Shown here: piece after piece, positions 63,895 to 64,000 of the stretch
Layout of the letters: each line of letters starts with the position of its first letter
Numbering within the stretch: position 1 is the first letter of the stretch
Origin: Photobacterium swingsii
GTDB taxonomy: Bacteria; Pseudomonadota; Gammaproteobacteria; Enterobacterales; Vibrionaceae
Reading direction: 5' to 3'
NCBI RefSeq assembly: GCF_024346715.1
Contig: NZ_AP024853.1
Span: 1,550,001-1,614,000, forward strand
DNA: 64,000 nt
Notes under the pieces: model-generated
Told to the model about the DNA's origin: nothing
Databases searched by the model: none
What the model saw: only the letters and a program-made list of their open reading frames with translations
Position numbers and translations under genes: made by a program

Positions 63895-64000
63895 TTAGGC
63901 TGCATTTAAATCAGTGAATGATGAAACCTTGCCATTTATGAACTGAACAGGAACAACCATAGATATTTCAGGCAGAAGTAAATGGGCATCAAGCGAAGTT
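63895..64000 (-). CDS. 3' end of an unidentified gene (partial)
   Basis: A minus-strand frame enters from the right edge and stops at TAA 63895-63897, leaving 34 C-terminal residues (ending FINGKVSSFTDLNAA). A strong terminator 53 bases further on supports it as a real gene end. The family cannot be judged. Confidence 0.5.
   Translation of the reverse strand, partial: TSLDAHLLLPEISMVVPVQFINGKVSSFTDLNAA

Overview
This is a 64 kb piece of a moderately AT-rich gammaproteobacterial chromosome, most likely from a marine Vibrionaceae and probably Photobacterium. That placement is an inference from four things: the phaB-phaA-phaP-phaC order, a LuxT-type TetR regulator, a secD2-secF2 pair preceded by a VemP-like secreted leader protein, and the mixture of chemoreceptors and small lipoproteins. 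No rRNA or tRNA gene was recognised, and no CRISPR array or phage module is present.

Layout. 1-6.2 kb: start of an acyltransferase-3 gene, a short CPA2 antiporter, a 2OG-Fe dioxygenase/PLP enzyme pair, a small membrane protein and SstT. 6.2-13.1 kb: a minus-strand Bat (aerotolerance-type) operon read moxR, DUF58, DUF4381, batA, batB/C, batD, with overlapping or nearly touching genes. 13.9-18.4 kb: polyhydroxyalkanoate genes, followed by a complete IS3-family element with matched ends and a 3-bp duplication. 19.7-27 kb: a double-receiver GGDEF protein, a DUF333-repeat lipoprotein, an outer-membrane barrel candidate and a giant AsmA-family protein. 27.4-30.5 kb: a zinc ABC transporter behind a Zur-type operator, starting with an unlisted 56-aa membrane peptide, and with a binding protein carrying 27 perfect GACCAT hexamers (His-Asp tract). 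30.8-36.3 kb: chemoreceptor, acyl-CoA synthetase with a FadR-type operator, L,D-transpeptidase, LuxT. 36.3-41.7 kb: a CRP-site plus orphan-terminator unit that may be a small RNA, then a TolC/HlyD/ABC-2/ABC-2 exporter operon with no ATPase gene. 41.7-50.6 kb: mostly small envelope, acetyltransferase and hypothetical genes, a possible TnpB-type remnant, a basic 24-aa ORF between inverted repeats, and an orphan MshA-like pilin next to a repeat protein. 50.7-57.8 kb: NupC-type transporter with PurR-like and promoter signals, a VOC protein, a beta-hydroxyacid dehydrogenase, and the vemP-secD2-secF2 unit. 58.1-64 kb: second chemoreceptor, paired palindromes, small unknown genes including a 50-aa zinc ribbon, metC, a lipoprotein, and the 3' end of another gene.

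The most rewarding places for follow-up are the vemP/secD2 junction, where an RNA stem can cover the secD2 ribosome site; the zinc operon, with its operator, small membrane peptide and hypermutable metal-binding tract; and the candidate small RNA after luxT. Operator and small-RNA calls are pattern matches made by eye and have not been scored computationally.
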